DNA of 64,000 nt. It comes from Polaribacter sargassicola. Lineage in GTDB: Bacteria; Bacteroidota; Bacteroidia; Flavobacteriales; Flavobacteriaceae. Under the pieces are notes generated by a model, which searched no databases, had not been told where the DNA came from, and worked only from the letters and a program-made list of their open reading frames with translations. A program made the position numbers and the translations under genes. Below are positions 26,187-37,916 of the stretch, piece by piece. Location of the stretch: positions 248,001-312,000 of the forward strand of contig NZ_JAHDAU010000002.1 in the NCBI RefSeq assembly GCF_021991835.1. Reading direction: 5' to 3'. Within the stretch, counting starts at the first letter, position 1, and each line of letters begins with the position of its first letter.

Positions 26187-27473
26187 TTATCTTTTATCTA
26201 ACTCTACAAAAGGTCTTAAATTTTCGCCAGTATAAACTTGACGTGGTCTACCAATTGGTTCTTTTTTAAGTCTCATTTCTTTCCACTGAGCAATCCAACC
26301 TGGTAAACGACCTAAAGCAAACATTACGGTAAACATTTCTACAGGAATACCCATAGCTCTGTATATAATACCTGAATAAAAATCTACGTTTGGATATAAT
26401 TTTCTATCTACAAAATATGGATCATTTAAAGCCTCTTGCTCTAAACCTCTTGCAATTTCTAAAATAGGATCTTCTACACCTAAATCATTTAAAACTTCAT
26501 CTGCAGCTGCTTTAATAATTTTTGCTCTTGGATCAAAATTCTTATAAACTCTGTGTCCAAATCCCATTAAACGGAAAGGATCATTTTTATCTTTGGCTTT
26601 TGCCATATATTTTTTAGTATCTCCTCCATCAGCTTTAATAGCTTCTAACATTTCTAATACAGCTTGGTTTGCACCACCATGTAAAGGTCCCCAAAGTGCA
26701 GAGATTCCTGCAGATAGAGATGCAAATAATCCTGCATGAGAAGAACCAACTATTCTTACTGTAGATGTAGAACAATTTTGCTCATGATCTGCATGTAAAA
26801 TTAATAATTTATCTAAAGCATTTTTAATAATAGGGTTCATTTTAAAATCTTCATTAGGTTGCTTAAACATTAAGTACATAATGTTTTCTACATACCCTAA
26901 AGATTTTTTACCATAGTTTAAATGCATTCCTTTACTCTTACGCATTGTCCAACCTACTAAAACAGGGAATTTACCCATAATTCTAACAATAGCATTATAC
27001 ATATCTTCTCTAGATTCTATATTTACAGAAACAGGATTAAATGCTGTTAAAGCACTTGTTAAAGAAGAAAGTACTCCCATTGGATGCGCATTTTTAGGAA
27101 ATGCTTCTAATATTTTTCTAACATCATCATCTACTAAAGAATGTTCTTTTATATCTGCATGAAATTTTTCTAATTGTTCTTTATTTGGTAAGTCTCCAAA
27201 AATTAATGCATAAGAAACTTCTAAAAAATCTGCTTTTTCTGCTAACTCTTCAATAGAATATCCTCTATATCTTAAAATTCCTTTTTCTCCATCTAAAAAA
27301 GTAACAGCACTCTCACAAGAACCAGTATTTTTAAAACCCGGATCAATAGTAATTACACCATTTGTAGCGTTTCTAAGTGTTTTAATATTAATGGCAACTT
27401 CATTCTCTGTTCCTTTTACAAGTGGAAATTCATATGAATTATCTCCTATCTGTAATTTTGCTGTATCTGACAT
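26187..27473 (-). CDS. gltA: Citrate synthase
   Basis: A 428-aa TCA-cycle enzyme condensing acetyl-CoA and oxaloacetate. Type II features: the N-terminal beta domain (AKLQIGDNSYEFPLV), LILHADHEQNCSTSTVRI with an active-site His, LWGPLHGGANQAVLEML, and MGFGHRVYKNFDPRAKI carrying His and Arg ligands, then Asp in the DFYSGIIY motif. The length equals E. coli GltA-type hexameric enzymes. It stands behind eno in the same direction, separated from it by the eno terminator. Confidence 0.97.
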   Translation of the reverse strand: MSDTAKLQIGDNSYEFPLVKGTENEVAINIKTLRNATNGVITIDPGFKNTGSCESAVTFLDGEKGILRYRGYSIEELAEKADFLEVSYALIFGDLPNKEQLEKFHADIKEHSLVDDDVRKILEAFPKNAHPMGVLSSLTSALTAFNPVSVNIESREDMYNAIVRIMGKFPVLVGWTMRKSKGMHLNYGKKSLGYVENIMYLMFKQPNEDFKMNPIIKNALDKLLILHADHEQNCSTSTVRIVGSSHAGLFASLSAGISALWGPLHGGANQAVLEMLEAIKADGGDTKKYMAKAKDKNDPFRLMGFGHRVYKNFDPRAKIIKAAADEVLNDLGVEDPILEIARGLEQEALNDPYFVDRKLYPNVDFYSGIIYRAMGIPVEMFTVMFALGRLPGWIAQWKEMRLKKEPIGRPRQVYTGENLRPFVELDKR

Positions 27474-27585
27474 TTATTTGTATTGTTTAGTGCTACGAAT
27501 ATAGCATATTTTAAAGAAAATTAAAAGTGGTTCTTTATAGTTTTTATATATCATAAAATAAAACCTGATTATAAATTAGATATAT

Positions 27586-27615
27586 AAAAAAAACCTCATA
27601 AAAATATGAGGTTTT
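27586..27615 (-). terminator. Terminator of eno
   Basis: AAAACCTCATA (27590-27600) and TATGAGGTTTT (27605-27615) form an 11-bp stem with an AAAA loop on the plus strand and a T tail on the minus strand. Confidence 0.8.
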
Positions 27616-27639
27616 AAAAAAAAATAAATACAAAAATAT

Positions 27640-28941
<1,302 letters not shown>

Positions 28942-29056
28942 TTAATTTTAATTCTTTTTTCTTACTGATGCTAAATTACAAAATGTCTAATGTATTTAAT
29001 AATTTGTATCAAATTAATTACGAAAACGTTTGCAAATAATTTGATAAGTAAAAAAC

Positions 29057-29086
29057 AAAAAAAAACCCACTCACGATATGAGTGGG
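29057..29086 (-). terminator. Terminator of carA
   Basis: CCCACTCA (29066-29073) and TGAGTGGG (29079-29086) form an 8-bp GC-containing stem; the minus strand continues into about nine T residues. The rest of 28927-29204 shows nothing else clear. Confidence 0.8.
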
Positions 29087-29204
29087 AAAATTGCTATGAA
29101 AAAGTGTGTGAATTTTAAATCACGTGATAAAATTAATTCATAAAAAATAAAACTTAATTAATTTTTGATGAATTGCATAAAAGTTAAGTTAATTGGTAAC
29201 AAAA

Positions 29205-30323
29205 TTAAGATAGAATCTTTTTAGCCACTTTTGTATTATTAATAAATTGATCGAATAAATATTCAGAATCATGTGGCCCTGGACTAGCTTCTGGGTGATA
29301 TTGTACCGAAAAAGTATTTTTATCTTTTAGTTTAATTCCTGCTACAGTATTATCATTTAAATGAACGTGTGTAATTTCTACATTTTCATTAGTTTCTGTT
29401 TCTTCTCTATTTATTGCAAAACCATGGTTTTGAGAAGTAATTTCTCCTTTACCTGTTAACAAGTTTTTTACAGGATGATTAATACCTCTATGACCATTAT
29501 GCATTTTATAAGTAGAAATACCATTGGCCAACGCTATAACTTGATGACCTAAGCAAATACCAAAAAGAGGTAAATCTCTCTTAATTATTTCTTTTGCTAG
29601 TTCTTGAGCTTCAGTTAAAGGTTCTGGATCACCAGGTCCATTAGAAATAAAATATCCATCTGCATTAAATGATTCTAAATCTGAAAAAGTTGAATTGTAA
29701 GGATAAACCTTAACATAAGCACCTCTTTTTGTTAAGTTTCTTAAAATATTCTTTTTAATACCAATATCAAGAGCTGCTATTTTAATATCTGCATTTTCAT
29801 CACCTACAAAATAAGGTTCTTTTGTTGATACTTTAGATGCCAACTCTAAGCCTTCCATACTAGGTACTTCAGCTAATCTCTTTTTTAATTCATCAATATT
29901 ATCAACTTCTGTAGAAATAATGGCATTCATAGCTCCATTGTCTCTAATATAAGCTACTAAAGCTCTTGTATCTACATCAGAAATTGCTACTAAATTATGT
30001 TTTGTAAACCAATCTTTAAGATTACCATCAGAATCTACTCTAGAGTGTATAAAGCTAAAGTTTCTACAAATAAGACCAGAAATTTTAATTCCATCAGATT
30101 CTACTTCTTCATTATTAACACCATAATTACCAATATGGGCATTTGCAGTAACCATTAATTGCCCAAAATAAGATGGATCTGTAAAAATTTCTTGATAACC
30201 AGTCATACCGGTATTAAAACATATTTCTCCAGTTGAACTTCCTTCTATCCCAACAGATTTTCCATAAAAAACTGTCCCGTCTGCTAATAAAACTAAAGCT
30301 TTTTTTCTTGTTTGATATTTCAT
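29205..30323 (-). CDS. carA: Carbamoyl-phosphate synthase small subunit
   Basis: A 372-aa glutamine-hydrolysing subunit supplying ammonia for carbamoyl phosphate (arginine and pyrimidine synthesis). N-terminal CPSase domain motifs: LADGTVFYGKSVG, ICFNTGMTGYQEIFTDPSY. The class I amidotransferase domain has the nucleophile Cys in LFGICLGHQVIALA and the His/Glu pair in VQYHPEASPGP. The large subunit carB is not adjacent in this window. It follows rplQ but is separated by a terminator at 30371-30404 and a -7 box at 30361. Confidence 0.96.
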   Translation of the reverse strand: MKYQTRKKALVLLADGTVFYGKSVGIEGSSTGEICFNTGMTGYQEIFTDPSYFGQLMVTANAHIGNYGVNNEEVESDGIKISGLICRNFSFIHSRVDSDGNLKDWFTKHNLVAISDVDTRALVAYIRDNGAMNAIISTEVDNIDELKKRLAEVPSMEGLELASKVSTKEPYFVGDENADIKIAALDIGIKKNILRNLTKRGAYVKVYPYNSTFSDLESFNADGYFISNGPGDPEPLTEAQELAKEIIKRDLPLFGICLGHQVIALANGISTYKMHNGHRGINHPVKNLLTGKGEITSQNHGFAINREETETNENVEITHVHLNDNTVAGIKLKDKNTFSVQYHPEASPGPHDSEYLFDQFINNTKVAKKILS

Positions 30324-30360
30324 TGATTGTGCTTGTGTTACTATGTTGTAATTATTAATG

Positions 30361-30368
30361 CAAAAATA
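30361..30368 (-). promoter_or_regulatory. Candidate -7 box for carA abutting the rplQ terminator
   Basis: TATTTTTG on the minus strand lies directly downstream of the terminator T tract; the -33 region falls within the terminator loop, where GTTTACG is the nearest match. Confidence 0.35.
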
Positions 30369-30370
30369 TA

Positions 30371-30404
30371 AAAAAAGGGATAAACGTAAACGCCTATCCC
30401 TTTT
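30371..30404 (-). terminator. Terminator at the end of the ribosomal cluster (after rplQ)
   Basis: AAAAGGGATA (30373-30382) pairs with TATCCCTTTT (30395-30404) around a 12-nt loop, with a T tail on the minus strand. Confidence 0.75.
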
Positions 30405-30433
30405 ATATTAATTTTTAAAACTTCATGAATTAA

Positions 30434-30904
30434 TTATTCTTCAGTTTTTTCTTCTGTTTGTGTTACTTCTGGTTGAGCAGAATCAGCTTTTTTTCTACCT
30501 CTACGAGTAGATTTTTTAGCTTTCTTACCTTTAGGATTATAAATTTCATTATAATCAACTAACTCTACCATTGCCATAGGAGCATTATCTCCTTGACGAT
30601 TACCTAATTTTATGATACGTACATAACCACCTGGTCTGTCTGCAACTTTAACAGATATTTCTCTAAAAAGCTCTGTAACTGCATATTTATCACGTAAATA
30701 AGAGAATACGATACGTCTATTGTGAGTTGTATCTGCTTTAGATTTAGTTATTAATGGCTCTACAAAAACTCTTAAAGCTTTTGCTTTTGCAACAGTAGTA
30801 TTAATACGTTTGTGCTCTATTAAAGAACAAGCCATATTAGCTAACATAGCTTTTCTATGCGCTGTTTTTCTACCTAAATGATTGTGTTTCTTTCCGTGTC
30901 TCAT
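30434..30904 (-). CDS. rplQ: 50S ribosomal protein L17
   Basis: A 156-aa protein near the peptide exit tunnel. It begins [20 protein letters not shown]; the conserved core ends near [15 protein letters not shown]. The last ~35 residues are a Lys/Glu-rich low-complexity tail ([13 protein letters not shown], then Glu-rich) typical of Bacteroidetes L17. It is the last gene of the alpha-type segment, 63 nt behind rpoA and followed by a terminator. Confidence 0.97.
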   Translation of the reverse strand: MRHGKKHNHLGRKTAHRKAMLANMACSLIEHKRINTTVAKAKALRVFVEPLITKSKADTTHNRRIVFSYLRDKYAVTELFREISVKVADRPGGYVRIIKLGNRQGDNAPMAMVELVDYNEIYNPKGKKAKKSTRRGRKKADSAQPEVTQTEEKTEE

Positions 30905-30967
30905 TTTGACGTTTGTTTTATACTTTCATCTTGCATCTACCCATTTTGAGGAGCAAAATATGAAAGG

Positions 30968-31960
30968 TTAATCTCTATCTAATTTATATTTTGTTAAATC
31001 CATTCCAAAACTTAAACCTTTAACAATAACTAACTCTTCTAATTCAGTTAAAGATTTTTTACCAAAGTTTCTAAATTTCATTAAATCACTTTTGTTAAAA
31101 GAAACTAAATCTCCTAATGTATCTACCTCTGCAGCCTTTAAACAATTTAAAGCTCTTACAGATAAATCCATATCTATCAATCTAGTCTTTAATAACTGAC
31201 GCATATGTAATGATTCTTCATCATATGTTTCAGTTTGTGCAATTTCATCAGCTTCTAATGTTATACGCTCATCAGAGAATAACATAAAGTGGTGTATTAA
31301 AATTTTAGCAGCTTCAGTTAATGCATCTTTAGGATTTATAGATCCATCAGTATCAATATCAAATACTAATTTTTCATAATCCGTTTTTTGCTCTACACGA
31401 TAATTTTCGATTGCATATTTTACATTCTTAATTGGTGTGTAAATAGAATCTGTAAAGATTGTTCCTATTGGAGCTGATGATTTTTTATTTTCATCTGCAG
31501 GTACAAATCCTCTACCTTTTTCTATAACTATTTCTGCGTTTAATTTTACAGATTTATCCATATTACAAATAACTAAATCTGGATTCAATACCTGAAAACC
31601 AGAAATAAACTTTTGTAAATCTCCAGCAGTAAATTGCTCTTGACCTGATAATGAAACAGAAACTGTTTCTCTATCTGTTTCTTCTATTTGTTTCTTAAAA
31701 CGTACTTGTTTTAAGTTTAAGATAATTTCTGTAACATCTTCAACTACACCTGGTACTGTAGAAAATTCATGCTCTACTCCATCTATTCTTAGAGAAGTGA
31801 TTGCAAAACCTTCTAAAGAAGATAAAAGAACTCTTCTTAAAGCATTACCTATAGTTAAACCAAAACCCGGTTCTAAAGGTCTAAATTCAAATCTGCCTTT
31901 AAAATCAGTAGATTCAATCATTATTACTTTATCGGGCTTTTGAAAATTTAAAATTGCCAT
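30968..31960 (-). CDS. rpoA: RNA polymerase alpha subunit
   Basis: A 330-aa protein. The N-terminal assembly domain (residues 1 to about 230) contains [20 protein letters not shown] and [13 protein letters not shown]; the C-terminal domain has [20 protein letters not shown] and [16 protein letters not shown], the helix-hairpin-helix region that contacts DNA. Both domains are intact. It lies 93 nt after rpsD and 63 nt before rplQ. Confidence 0.98.
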   Translation of the reverse strand: MAILNFQKPDKVIMIESTDFKGRFEFRPLEPGFGLTIGNALRRVLLSSLEGFAITSLRIDGVEHEFSTVPGVVEDVTEIILNLKQVRFKKQIEETDRETVSVSLSGQEQFTAGDLQKFISGFQVLNPDLVICNMDKSVKLNAEIVIEKGRGFVPADENKKSSAPIGTIFTDSIYTPIKNVKYAIENYRVEQKTDYEKLVFDIDTDGSINPKDALTEAAKILIHHFMLFSDERITLEADEIAQTETYDEESLHMRQLLKTRLIDMDLSVRALNCLKAAEVDTLGDLVSFNKSDLMKFRNFGKKSLTELEELVIVKGLSFGMDLTKYKLDRD

Positions 31961-32053
31961 TGTCTTCGTTTTAATTGTTATTTGGTTGCGCGGTTTGTAA
32001 GTGTGAAGAAGTACCTACAAACCCTTTGGCCAAATCTCAATATGATTAATTTA

Positions 32054-32659
32054 TTACTTAGAATATAATTCTACGATTAATTGTTCTTTAATGTTTTCTG
32101 GAATTTGAAGTCTTTCTGGTGCTTTTACAAAAGTTCCAGATTTAGTATCTGAGTTCCATGTTAACCATTCAAAAACATTATTGTTAGATGCTAATGCATC
32201 ATCTATAGCTTGTAAAGATTTAGATTTTTCTCTAACAGCTATAACATCTCCTTCTTTTAAACTATAAGATGGTACGTTTACAATTTCTCCATTAACCGTT
32301 ATATGTCTGTGAGAAACTAATTGACGTGCACCACTTCTAGAATTTGAAATTCCCATTCTGTAAACAACATTATCTAAACGAGATTCACATAATTGAAGTA
32401 AAATTTCACCTGTAATTCCTTGAGAAGCTGATGCTTTTTTGAATAAGTTACTAAATTGACGCTCTAATATACCATAAGTATATTTTGCTTTTTGCTTCTC
32501 CATTAATTGAGTAGCATATTCAGATTTCTTTCCTCTTCTTCTTGCATTACCATGCTGCCCTGGAGGAAAATTTCTTTTTTCGAAGTTTTTATCTTCACCA
32601 AAAATTGCTTCACCAAACTTACGTGCAATTTTAGTTTTTGGTCCTGTATATCTTGCCAT
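32054..32659 (-). CDS. rpsD: 30S ribosomal protein S4
   Basis: A 201-aa primary 16S rRNA-binding protein. It begins [17 protein letters not shown] and has the S4 RNA-binding domain at [20 protein letters not shown] and [17 protein letters not shown]. Cysteines of the zinc-binding S4 type are absent from the N-terminus. It is 81 nt from rpsK; a stretch of that size could hold a leader for autogenous control, but no structure was recognised. Confidence 0.97.
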   Translation of the reverse strand: MARYTGPKTKIARKFGEAIFGEDKNFEKRNFPPGQHGNARRRGKKSEYATQLMEKQKAKYTYGILERQFSNLFKKASASQGITGEILLQLCESRLDNVVYRMGISNSRSGARQLVSHRHITVNGEIVNVPSYSLKEGDVIAVREKSKSLQAIDDALASNNNVFEWLTWNSDTKSGTFVKAPERLQIPENIKEQLIVELYSK

Positions 32660-32740
32660 TTCTTTTTGTGTTAAAATAGGGATTATGAATTAAGGCTAAC
32701 TCCTTCGATAATCTATTTCCTATTTGTTAAAAATATTTAT

Positions 32741-33124
32741 TTATACTCTTCTTCTTTTAGGAGGACGACATCCATTATGAGGTATTGGAGTAACATCAAT
32801 AATTTCAGTTACTTCTACACCTGCATTATGTAATGATCTAATAGCAGATTCTCTACCATTACCTGGTCCTTTTACATAAACTTTTACTTTACGTAAACCT
32901 GCTTCTTTAGCTGGTTCTGCACAATCTTCTGCTGCTAATTGAGCTGCATAAGGTGTGTTCTTTTTAGAACCTCTAAATCCCATTTTACCTGCAGATGACC
33001 AAGAGATTACATCTCCTTTTTTATTTGTTAAAGAAATAATGATGTTATTAAAAGAAGCTGTTACATGTGCTTCTCCAATAGAATCTACTATTACTTTACG
33101 TTTTTTTGAACTTGCTTTTGCCAT
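32741..33124 (-). CDS. rpsK: 30S ribosomal protein S11
   Basis: A 127-aa platform protein near the E site. Diagnostic motifs are [34 protein letters not shown] and the C-terminal [18 protein letters not shown], which is nearly universal. It lies between rpsM and rpsD in the usual order, with a longer than average 79-nt gap after rpsM. Confidence 0.98.
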   Translation of the reverse strand: MAKASSKKRKVIVDSIGEAHVTASFNNIIISLTNKKGDVISWSSAGKMGFRGSKKNTPYAAQLAAEDCAEPAKEAGLRKVKVYVKGPGNGRESAIRSLHNAGVEVTEIIDVTPIPHNGCRPPKRRRV

Positions 33125-33203
33125 AATTCTTTTAATTTAGTAATTTAGTTTTCCAACCTTATAGTTATAAACTATTGTTAGATCTTTATTACGTTAAACT
33201 AAC

Positions 33204-33569
33204 CTATTTTTTCTTGTTAGCTACAGTTTTTCTCTTACCTTTTCTTGTACGAGAGTTGTTTTTAGTTCTTTGACCTCTTAAAGGAAGACCAAGTCTATGA
33301 CGAATTCCTCTTTGACATCCAATATCCATTAAACGTTTAATGTTTAATTGTACTTCTGAACGTAATTCTCCTTCTATTGTAAAAGATCCAACTTCTTCTC
33401 TAATTGCTGCTATTTGATCATCTGTCCAATCTTGAACTTTAATGCTCTCATCAACTTTTGCGTTTGCTAAAACTTTTTTAGCTCTGCTGTTTCCTATACC
33501 AAAGATGTAAGTTAAAGCAATAACTCCTCTTTTATTCTTTGGAATATCAATACCTGCTATTCTTGCCAT
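33204..33569 (-). CDS. rpsM: 30S ribosomal protein S13
   Basis: A 121-aa head protein contacting the P-site tRNA and L5. Starts [20 protein letters not shown]; contains [18 protein letters not shown] and a Lys/Arg-rich tail. Its ATG shares one base with the rpmJ stop codon (TAATG), indicating translational coupling. Confidence 0.98.
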   Translation of the reverse strand: MARIAGIDIPKNKRGVIALTYIFGIGNSRAKKVLANAKVDESIKVQDWTDDQIAAIREEVGSFTIEGELRSEVQLNIKRLMDIGCQRGIRHRLGLPLRGQRTKNNSRTRKGKRKTVANKKK

Positions 33570-33685
33570 TACCCTTGTCTTTGTTTAAATCTAGGATTTT
33601 GTTTATTTATTACGTATAATCTACCTTTTCTGCGAACTATTTTGCAGTCGGCACTTCTTTTTTTAACTGATGCTCTAACTTTCAT
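33569..33685 (-). CDS. rpmJ: 50S ribosomal protein L36 (zinc-free form)
   Basis: A 38-codon gene, easily missed by length cut-offs. The minus strand from ATG 33685 reads [20 protein letters not shown] then [18 protein letters not shown]. Only Cys14 of the usual zinc ligands (Cys11, Cys14, Cys27, His) remains; the others are Ser, Asn and Phe, so this is a C-minus L36. It lies in the canonical place between infA (13 nt) and rpsM (1-nt overlap). Confidence 0.95.
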   Translation of the reverse strand: MKVRASVKKRSADCKIVRRKGRLYVINKQNPRFKQRQG

Positions 33686-33698
33686 CTGTTTTGTTTTT

Positions 33699-33914
33699 TT
33701 AGTATCTGTAAGTAATTCTTGCCTTTGATAAATCGTAAGGACTCATTTCTAATTTAACTTTATCACCAGGTAATAATTTAATATAATGCATACGCATTTT
33801 ACCAGAAATGTGAGCCGTAACTATATGTCCGTTTTCTAATTCTACACGAAACATTGCATTTGATAATGCTTCTGTAATTGTTCCGTCTTGTTGAATTGCT
33901 GATTGTTTAGCCAT
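33699..33914 (-). CDS. infA: Translation initiation factor IF-1
   Basis: A 71-aa OB-fold factor that occupies the ribosomal A site during initiation. It contains [20 protein letters not shown] and [19 protein letters not shown], both hallmark stretches. It directly follows secY (1 nt gap); adk and map, which often separate these genes in other phyla, are absent here. Confidence 0.97.
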   Translation of the reverse strand: MAKQSAIQQDGTITEALSNAMFRVELENGHIVTAHISGKMRMHYIKLLPGDKVKLEMSPYDLSKARITYRY

Positions 33915-33915
33915 A

Positions 33916-35241
33916 CTATTTATTCGATTTTCTTTTGCTATTTCCCCCTTTCATTAAACCATCATAATGACGATTTAATAAGTAAGAGTTAATTTGTTGC
34001 AAAGTATCAATTGCAACACCAACCATAATTATTAATGATGTACCACCGTAAAACATTGCCCAACTTTGTTGAACTCCGAATTTAGAAACAACTGCTGGCA
34101 AAATTGCCAACCCTGCTAAAAACAAAGAACCTGGAAATGTAATTCTAGACAATACACCGTCTAACATATCTGCAGTATCTTTACCTGGTCTAACACCCGG
34201 TATAAAACCACCACTTCTTTTTAAATCATCAGCCATTTTATTCGTAGGAATAGTAATCGCTGTATAAAAGTAACTGAAGATAATAATTAGTAATGCAAAA
34301 ATAACATTGTACTGCCAACCATTATGATCTGTTAAACTAACTAATGCTGGAAATTTTTGACCTAATGTTAAAGGTAAAAACATAATAGCTTGTGCAAAAA
34401 TAATTGGCATAACACCAGCTGCATTAAGCTTTAAAGGAATATAATCTCTAGATCCAGCAACATTCTGTACACTACCAGCAACAGTTCTTCTAGCATATTG
34501 TACTGCTATTTTTCTTACTGCTGTAACCAATAATACAGATAATAAAATCACAACAAACCAAACGATAATTTCAATTAATATCATCATTAAACCACCTGCT
34601 CCAGCGTTTGTTGTTTTAGAAACAAACTCTTGTAAGAAAGCCGAAGGAAACCTAGCAATAATACCAACTGTAATTAAAAGGGATATACCATTACCAACAC
34701 CTTTATCAGTAATTCGCTCTCCTAACCACATTGCAAAAACAGTACCTGCTGTTAAAATTATGATTGAAGAAACCCAGAAAGTAGCACCACTCACTAAAAA
34801 AGCTTCTGGACCTAATCCAAATTGAGTTTTAATAGCAGTAATGTAAGTTGGTGCCTGTACTAGTGTAATACCAATAGTTAACCATCTAGTAATTTGTGTA
34901 ATTTTTTTTCTTCCACTTTCTCCATCTTTTTGCAATTTCTGTAAATAAGGAACCGCAATTCCCATCAACTGAACTACAATAGATGCAGAAATGTATGGCA
35001 TAATCCCAAGTGCCATTATAGACGCTCTAGAAAATGCCCCACCAGTAAATGCGTTCAATAATCCTAAAAGACCATCAGAAGTACTTTCTTTTAAAGCCGA
35101 AAGTTGTAATGGATCTATACCTGGTAAAGGTACAGATGCCATAAAACGATATACAGCTATTAAACCGATAGTAAGAAGAATTTTATTCTTCAATTCTTCG
35201 ATGCTAAAAATGTCTTTTAATTTATTAATAAAATTCATCAT
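33916..35241 (-). CDS. secY: Protein translocase subunit SecY
   Basis: A 441-aa channel subunit of the Sec translocon in the inner membrane, with ten predicted helices. Seen: [13 protein letters not shown], the helix-2 plug region [37 protein letters not shown], and the cytoplasmic loop [19 protein letters not shown] that binds SecA and the ribosome. The first two codons are both ATG, so Met2 is an alternative start. It sits between rplO and infA. Confidence 0.97.
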   Translation of the reverse strand: MMNFINKLKDIFSIEELKNKILLTIGLIAVYRFMASVPLPGIDPLQLSALKESTSDGLLGLLNAFTGGAFSRASIMALGIMPYISASIVVQLMGIAVPYLQKLQKDGESGRKKITQITRWLTIGITLVQAPTYITAIKTQFGLGPEAFLVSGATFWVSSIIILTAGTVFAMWLGERITDKGVGNGISLLITVGIIARFPSAFLQEFVSKTTNAGAGGLMMILIEIIVWFVVILLSVLLVTAVRKIAVQYARRTVAGSVQNVAGSRDYIPLKLNAAGVMPIIFAQAIMFLPLTLGQKFPALVSLTDHNGWQYNVIFALLIIIFSYFYTAITIPTNKMADDLKRSGGFIPGVRPGKDTADMLDGVLSRITFPGSLFLAGLAILPAVVSKFGVQQSWAMFYGGTSLIIMVGVAIDTLQQINSYLLNRHYDGLMKGGNSKRKSNK

Positions 35242-35251
35242 TTACAAGTTC

Positions 35252-35704
35252 TTATAAAGTAACAGCTTCACCACCAGCAGCTTCAATAGCAGCTTTTGCA
35301 GTACCTGTATATTTATGTACAGTAATATTTAATTTTGCTTTTAATTCTCCACCACCTAATATTTTTACTAGGTCGTTTTTTCTAACTAATCCATTAGAAA
35401 TTAAAACATCTAAATCTACTGTATCTGTTATTTTACCACTATCAACTAAAGATTGTAATTTATCTAAATTGATACCTTGGTACTCTTTACGATTGATATT
35501 TGTGAAACCAAATTTTGGCACACGTCTTTGAAGAGGCATTTGACCTCCTTCAAAACCTATTTTTCTAGAATAACCTGAACGAGATTTTGCTCCTTTGTGA
35601 CCTCTGGTTGAAGTACCTCCATGACCAGAACCTTCACCACGTGCAATTCTTTTCTCTTTTTTAACAGATCCTTCTGCGGGTGTTAAGTTATGTAAACTAC
35701 TCAT
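35252..35704 (-). CDS. rplO: 50S ribosomal protein L15
   Basis: A 150-aa protein that threads a glycine/arginine-rich N-terminal arm into 23S rRNA: LTPAEGSVKKEKRIARGEGS then GHGGTSTRGHKGAKSRSG. The C-terminal globular part ends TGTAKAAIEAAGGEAVTL. It precedes secY by 10 nt. Confidence 0.97.
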   Translation of the reverse strand: MSSLHNLTPAEGSVKKEKRIARGEGSGHGGTSTRGHKGAKSRSGYSRKIGFEGGQMPLQRRVPKFGFTNINRKEYQGINLDKLQSLVDSGKITDTVDLDVLISNGLVRKNDLVKILGGGELKAKLNITVHKYTGTAKAAIEAAGGEAVTL

Positions 35705-35714
35705 TTTAAATATC

Positions 35715-35897
35715 TTATTTTAATCCCTCTACAGAAACTAAATGTGAAACTTTATTTACCATACCAACAATTGAAGGAGTTGCCTCGTGCTCAACTGTTT
35801 GATTTAATCTACGTAAACCTAATGCCTCTAAAGTTCTTTTTTGACTTTTAAGACGTCCGATTTGACTTTTTACCTGTGTAACTTTAATTTTTGCCAT
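35715..35897 (-). CDS. rpmD: 50S ribosomal protein L30
   Basis: A 60-aa two-domain protein with the standard start [19 protein letters not shown] and [19 protein letters not shown]. The length is that of bacterial L30 and the position between rpsE and rplO is canonical. Confidence 0.96.
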   Translation of the reverse strand: MAKIKVTQVKSQIGRLKSQKRTLEALGLRRLNQTVEHEATPSIVGMVNKVSHLVSVEGLK

Positions 35898-35908
35898 CGT
35901 TAATAGAT

Positions 35909-36430
35909 TTATCCGTTAAATACTTTATCTAAAGAAATACCTCTTTGTTTAGCTATTGACGCTGCACTACGTAATTGCAATAATGCATCAAAAGTAGCTT
36001 TTACAACATTATGAGGATTTGATGAACCTTGAGATTTTGATAATACATCATGTATACCAACTGACTCTAACACATGTCTTACAGCTCCACCAGCAATAAC
36101 TCCGGTACCATGTGATGCAGGCTTAAGAAATACTTTTGCCCCACCAAATTTACCTTTTTGCTCATGAGGTAAAGTTCCTTCTAAAATAGGAATTCTTACT
36201 AAGTTCTTCTTTGCATCTTCAACTGCTTTTGCAATTGCAGAAGAAACATCTTTAGATTTCCCTAAACCATGACCTACAACTCCATTACCATCACCAACAA
36301 CAACAATTGCAGAGAAACCAAATGCTCTACCACCTTTTGTAACTTTAGTAACACGTTGTACACCTACTAATCTATCTACAAGCTCTAATCCGCTTGGTTT
36401 TACTCTTTCTACGTTTTTATATCCTTGCAT
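35909..36430 (-). CDS. rpsE: 30S ribosomal protein S5
   Basis: A 173-aa protein that shapes decoding accuracy. It has the dsRNA-binding-like N-domain ([19 protein letters not shown] and [16 protein letters not shown]) and the C-terminal [18 protein letters not shown]. Spacing to rplR upstream is 6 nt. Confidence 0.97.
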   Translation of the reverse strand: MQGYKNVERVKPSGLELVDRLVGVQRVTKVTKGGRAFGFSAIVVVGDGNGVVGHGLGKSKDVSSAIAKAVEDAKKNLVRIPILEGTLPHEQKGKFGGAKVFLKPASHGTGVIAGGAVRHVLESVGIHDVLSKSQGSSNPHNVVKATFDALLQLRSAASIAKQRGISLDKVFNG

Positions 36431-36436
36431 AATTTC

Positions 36437-36787
36437 TTAAAATTTTAAACCAGCTTCTCTTGCAGCATCAGCTAATACTTTAACTCTACCGTGGTATAAA
36501 TATCCGTTTCTATCAAAAGCAACCGTTTCAACCCCAACTTTTGCAGCTTGTTCAGCGATTGCTTTACCAACTGCTGTAGCAGCTTCGGATTTAGTATTTG
36601 CTTTAATTTCTTTATTTCTAGATGAAACAGAAGCTAATGTAACTCCATTCTCATCGTCAACTAGTTGAGCATAAATCTCTTTATTACTTCTATAAACCGA
36701 TAATCTTGGTTTTGTAGCAGTACCAGAAATGATTTTTCTAATTCTTTGCTTAATTCTAGTTCTTCTTTGTAGCTTTGATAATGCCAT
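36437..36787 (-). CDS. rplR: 50S ribosomal protein L18
   Basis: A 116-aa 5S rRNA-binding protein. Contains [20 protein letters not shown] and the C-terminal [20 protein letters not shown] and EAGLKF ending. It lies between rplF and rpsE. Confidence 0.97.
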   Translation of the reverse strand: MALSKLQRRTRIKQRIRKIISGTATKPRLSVYRSNKEIYAQLVDDENGVTLASVSSRNKEIKANTKSEAATAVGKAIAEQAAKVGVETVAFDRNGYLYHGRVKVLADAAREAGLKF

Positions 36788-36798
36788 AATACTATATA

Positions 36799-37344
36799 TT
36801 ATGCAGATTTACCTGCTTTTCTTCTTAATACTTCACCTACAAACTTAACTCCTTTTCCTTTATAAGGCTCTGGTACTCTAAAAGAACGAATCTTTGCAGC
36901 AACTTGACCTACTAATTGTTTATCAAAAGAAGATAATTTAATGATCGGGTTTTTCCCTTTCTCTGAGATAGTTTCAACTTTAACTTCTGGGGCTAAATCT
37001 AAAACTATATTATGAGAGAATCCTAAAGCTAAATCTAATTTTTGACCTTGATTAGATGCTCTATAACCTACACCTACTAATTCTAAATCTTTAGTCCAAC
37101 CTTTACTTACTCCTTCAATCATATTATTGATTAAAGCTCTCATTAAACCATGTTGTGCTTTATGGTCTTTACTTTCTGATGCTCTTTCTAATACTATTGT
37201 TGCATCTTCAATTTTCACAGTAATTCCTTCTGAAATAATTTGTGATAACTCACCTAATTTCCCTTTTACTGTAATTACATTGTCTTTAATGTTTACATCT
37301 ACACCTTGTGAAATGCTAACAGGATTTTTTCCAATTCTACTCAT
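36799..37344 (-). CDS. rplF: 50S ribosomal protein L6
   Basis: A 181-aa protein near the factor-binding site, built of two similar domains. [15 protein letters not shown] opens it; the diagnostic C-terminal motif is [20 protein letters not shown]. Placed between rpsH and rplR with 10-11 nt gaps. Confidence 0.97.
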   Translation of the reverse strand: MSRIGKNPVSISQGVDVNIKDNVITVKGKLGELSQIISEGITVKIEDATIVLERASESKDHKAQHGLMRALINNMIEGVSKGWTKDLELVGVGYRASNQGQKLDLALGFSHNIVLDLAPEVKVETISEKGKNPIIKLSSFDKQLVGQVAAKIRSFRVPEPYKGKGVKFVGEVLRRKAGKSA

Positions 37345-37354
37345 CTCTTAAGAT

Positions 37355-37753
37355 TTAATAAACGTAACATAAAACTTCTCCTCCAACATTCTCTTGACGT
37401 GCTTTTTTGTTTGTCATTACACCTTTAGATGTAGAAACAATAGCAATACCAAGTCCGTTTAATACTCTTGGCATCTCTGAAGAGCCAACATATTTACGTA
37501 AACCAGGTGTACTGATACGTTGAATTTTTCTAATTACTGACTCTTTTGTGTCTTTGTCATATTTTAAAGCTATCTTAATAGAACCTTGAACTTTATTGTC
37601 ATTGAACTGATAACTTAAAATATACCCTTGATCAAACAAAATTTTAGTCATTTCCTTCTTCAAATTTGAAGCTGGAACTTCTACTACTCTGTGTCCTGCA
37701 GCGATTGCATTTCTTACTCTTGTAAGAAAATCCGCGATTGGATCTGTATACAT
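37355..37753 (-). CDS. rpsH: 30S ribosomal protein S8
   Basis: A 132-aa protein binding helix 21 of 16S rRNA and, in E. coli, the spc operon messenger as repressor. Starts YTDPIADFLTRVRNAIAAGH; ends with STSKGVMTNKKARQ and GGEVLCYVY. It is preceded by an unusual 163-nt gap holding a terminator-like hairpin, so it may begin a separate transcript. Confidence 0.97.
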   Translation of the reverse strand: MYTDPIADFLTRVRNAIAAGHRVVEVPASNLKKEMTKILFDQGYILSYQFNDNKVQGSIKIALKYDKDTKESVIRKIQRISTPGLRKYVGSSEMPRVLNGLGIAIVSTSKGVMTNKKARQENVGGEVLCYVY

Positions 37754-37853
37754 ATTAATATAAAATTGCGATTACGGTTTTTAAACACCTCTATTTATGC
37801 TACAGATTTCTCTGTGATATTTAAACCTATAATCAGTTAAAATTCTTATACTC

Positions 37854-37892
37854 AAAAAAAATAGAGCGTGCAAAGATACACATTCTATTTTT
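37854..37892 (-). terminator. Mid-cluster terminator hairpin whose loop is a -7 box
   Basis: On the minus strand AAAATAGAATGTG (37879-37891) pairs with CACGCTCTATTTT (37858-37870), with one A-C mismatch and one G-T pair, around an 8-nt loop reading TATCTTTG, an exact TAnnTTTG box. Seven to eight T residues follow. It lies between rpsN and rpsH. Confidence 0.6.
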
Positions 37893-37916
37893 AATATTAA
37901 GCTTTATTTTTGATTT

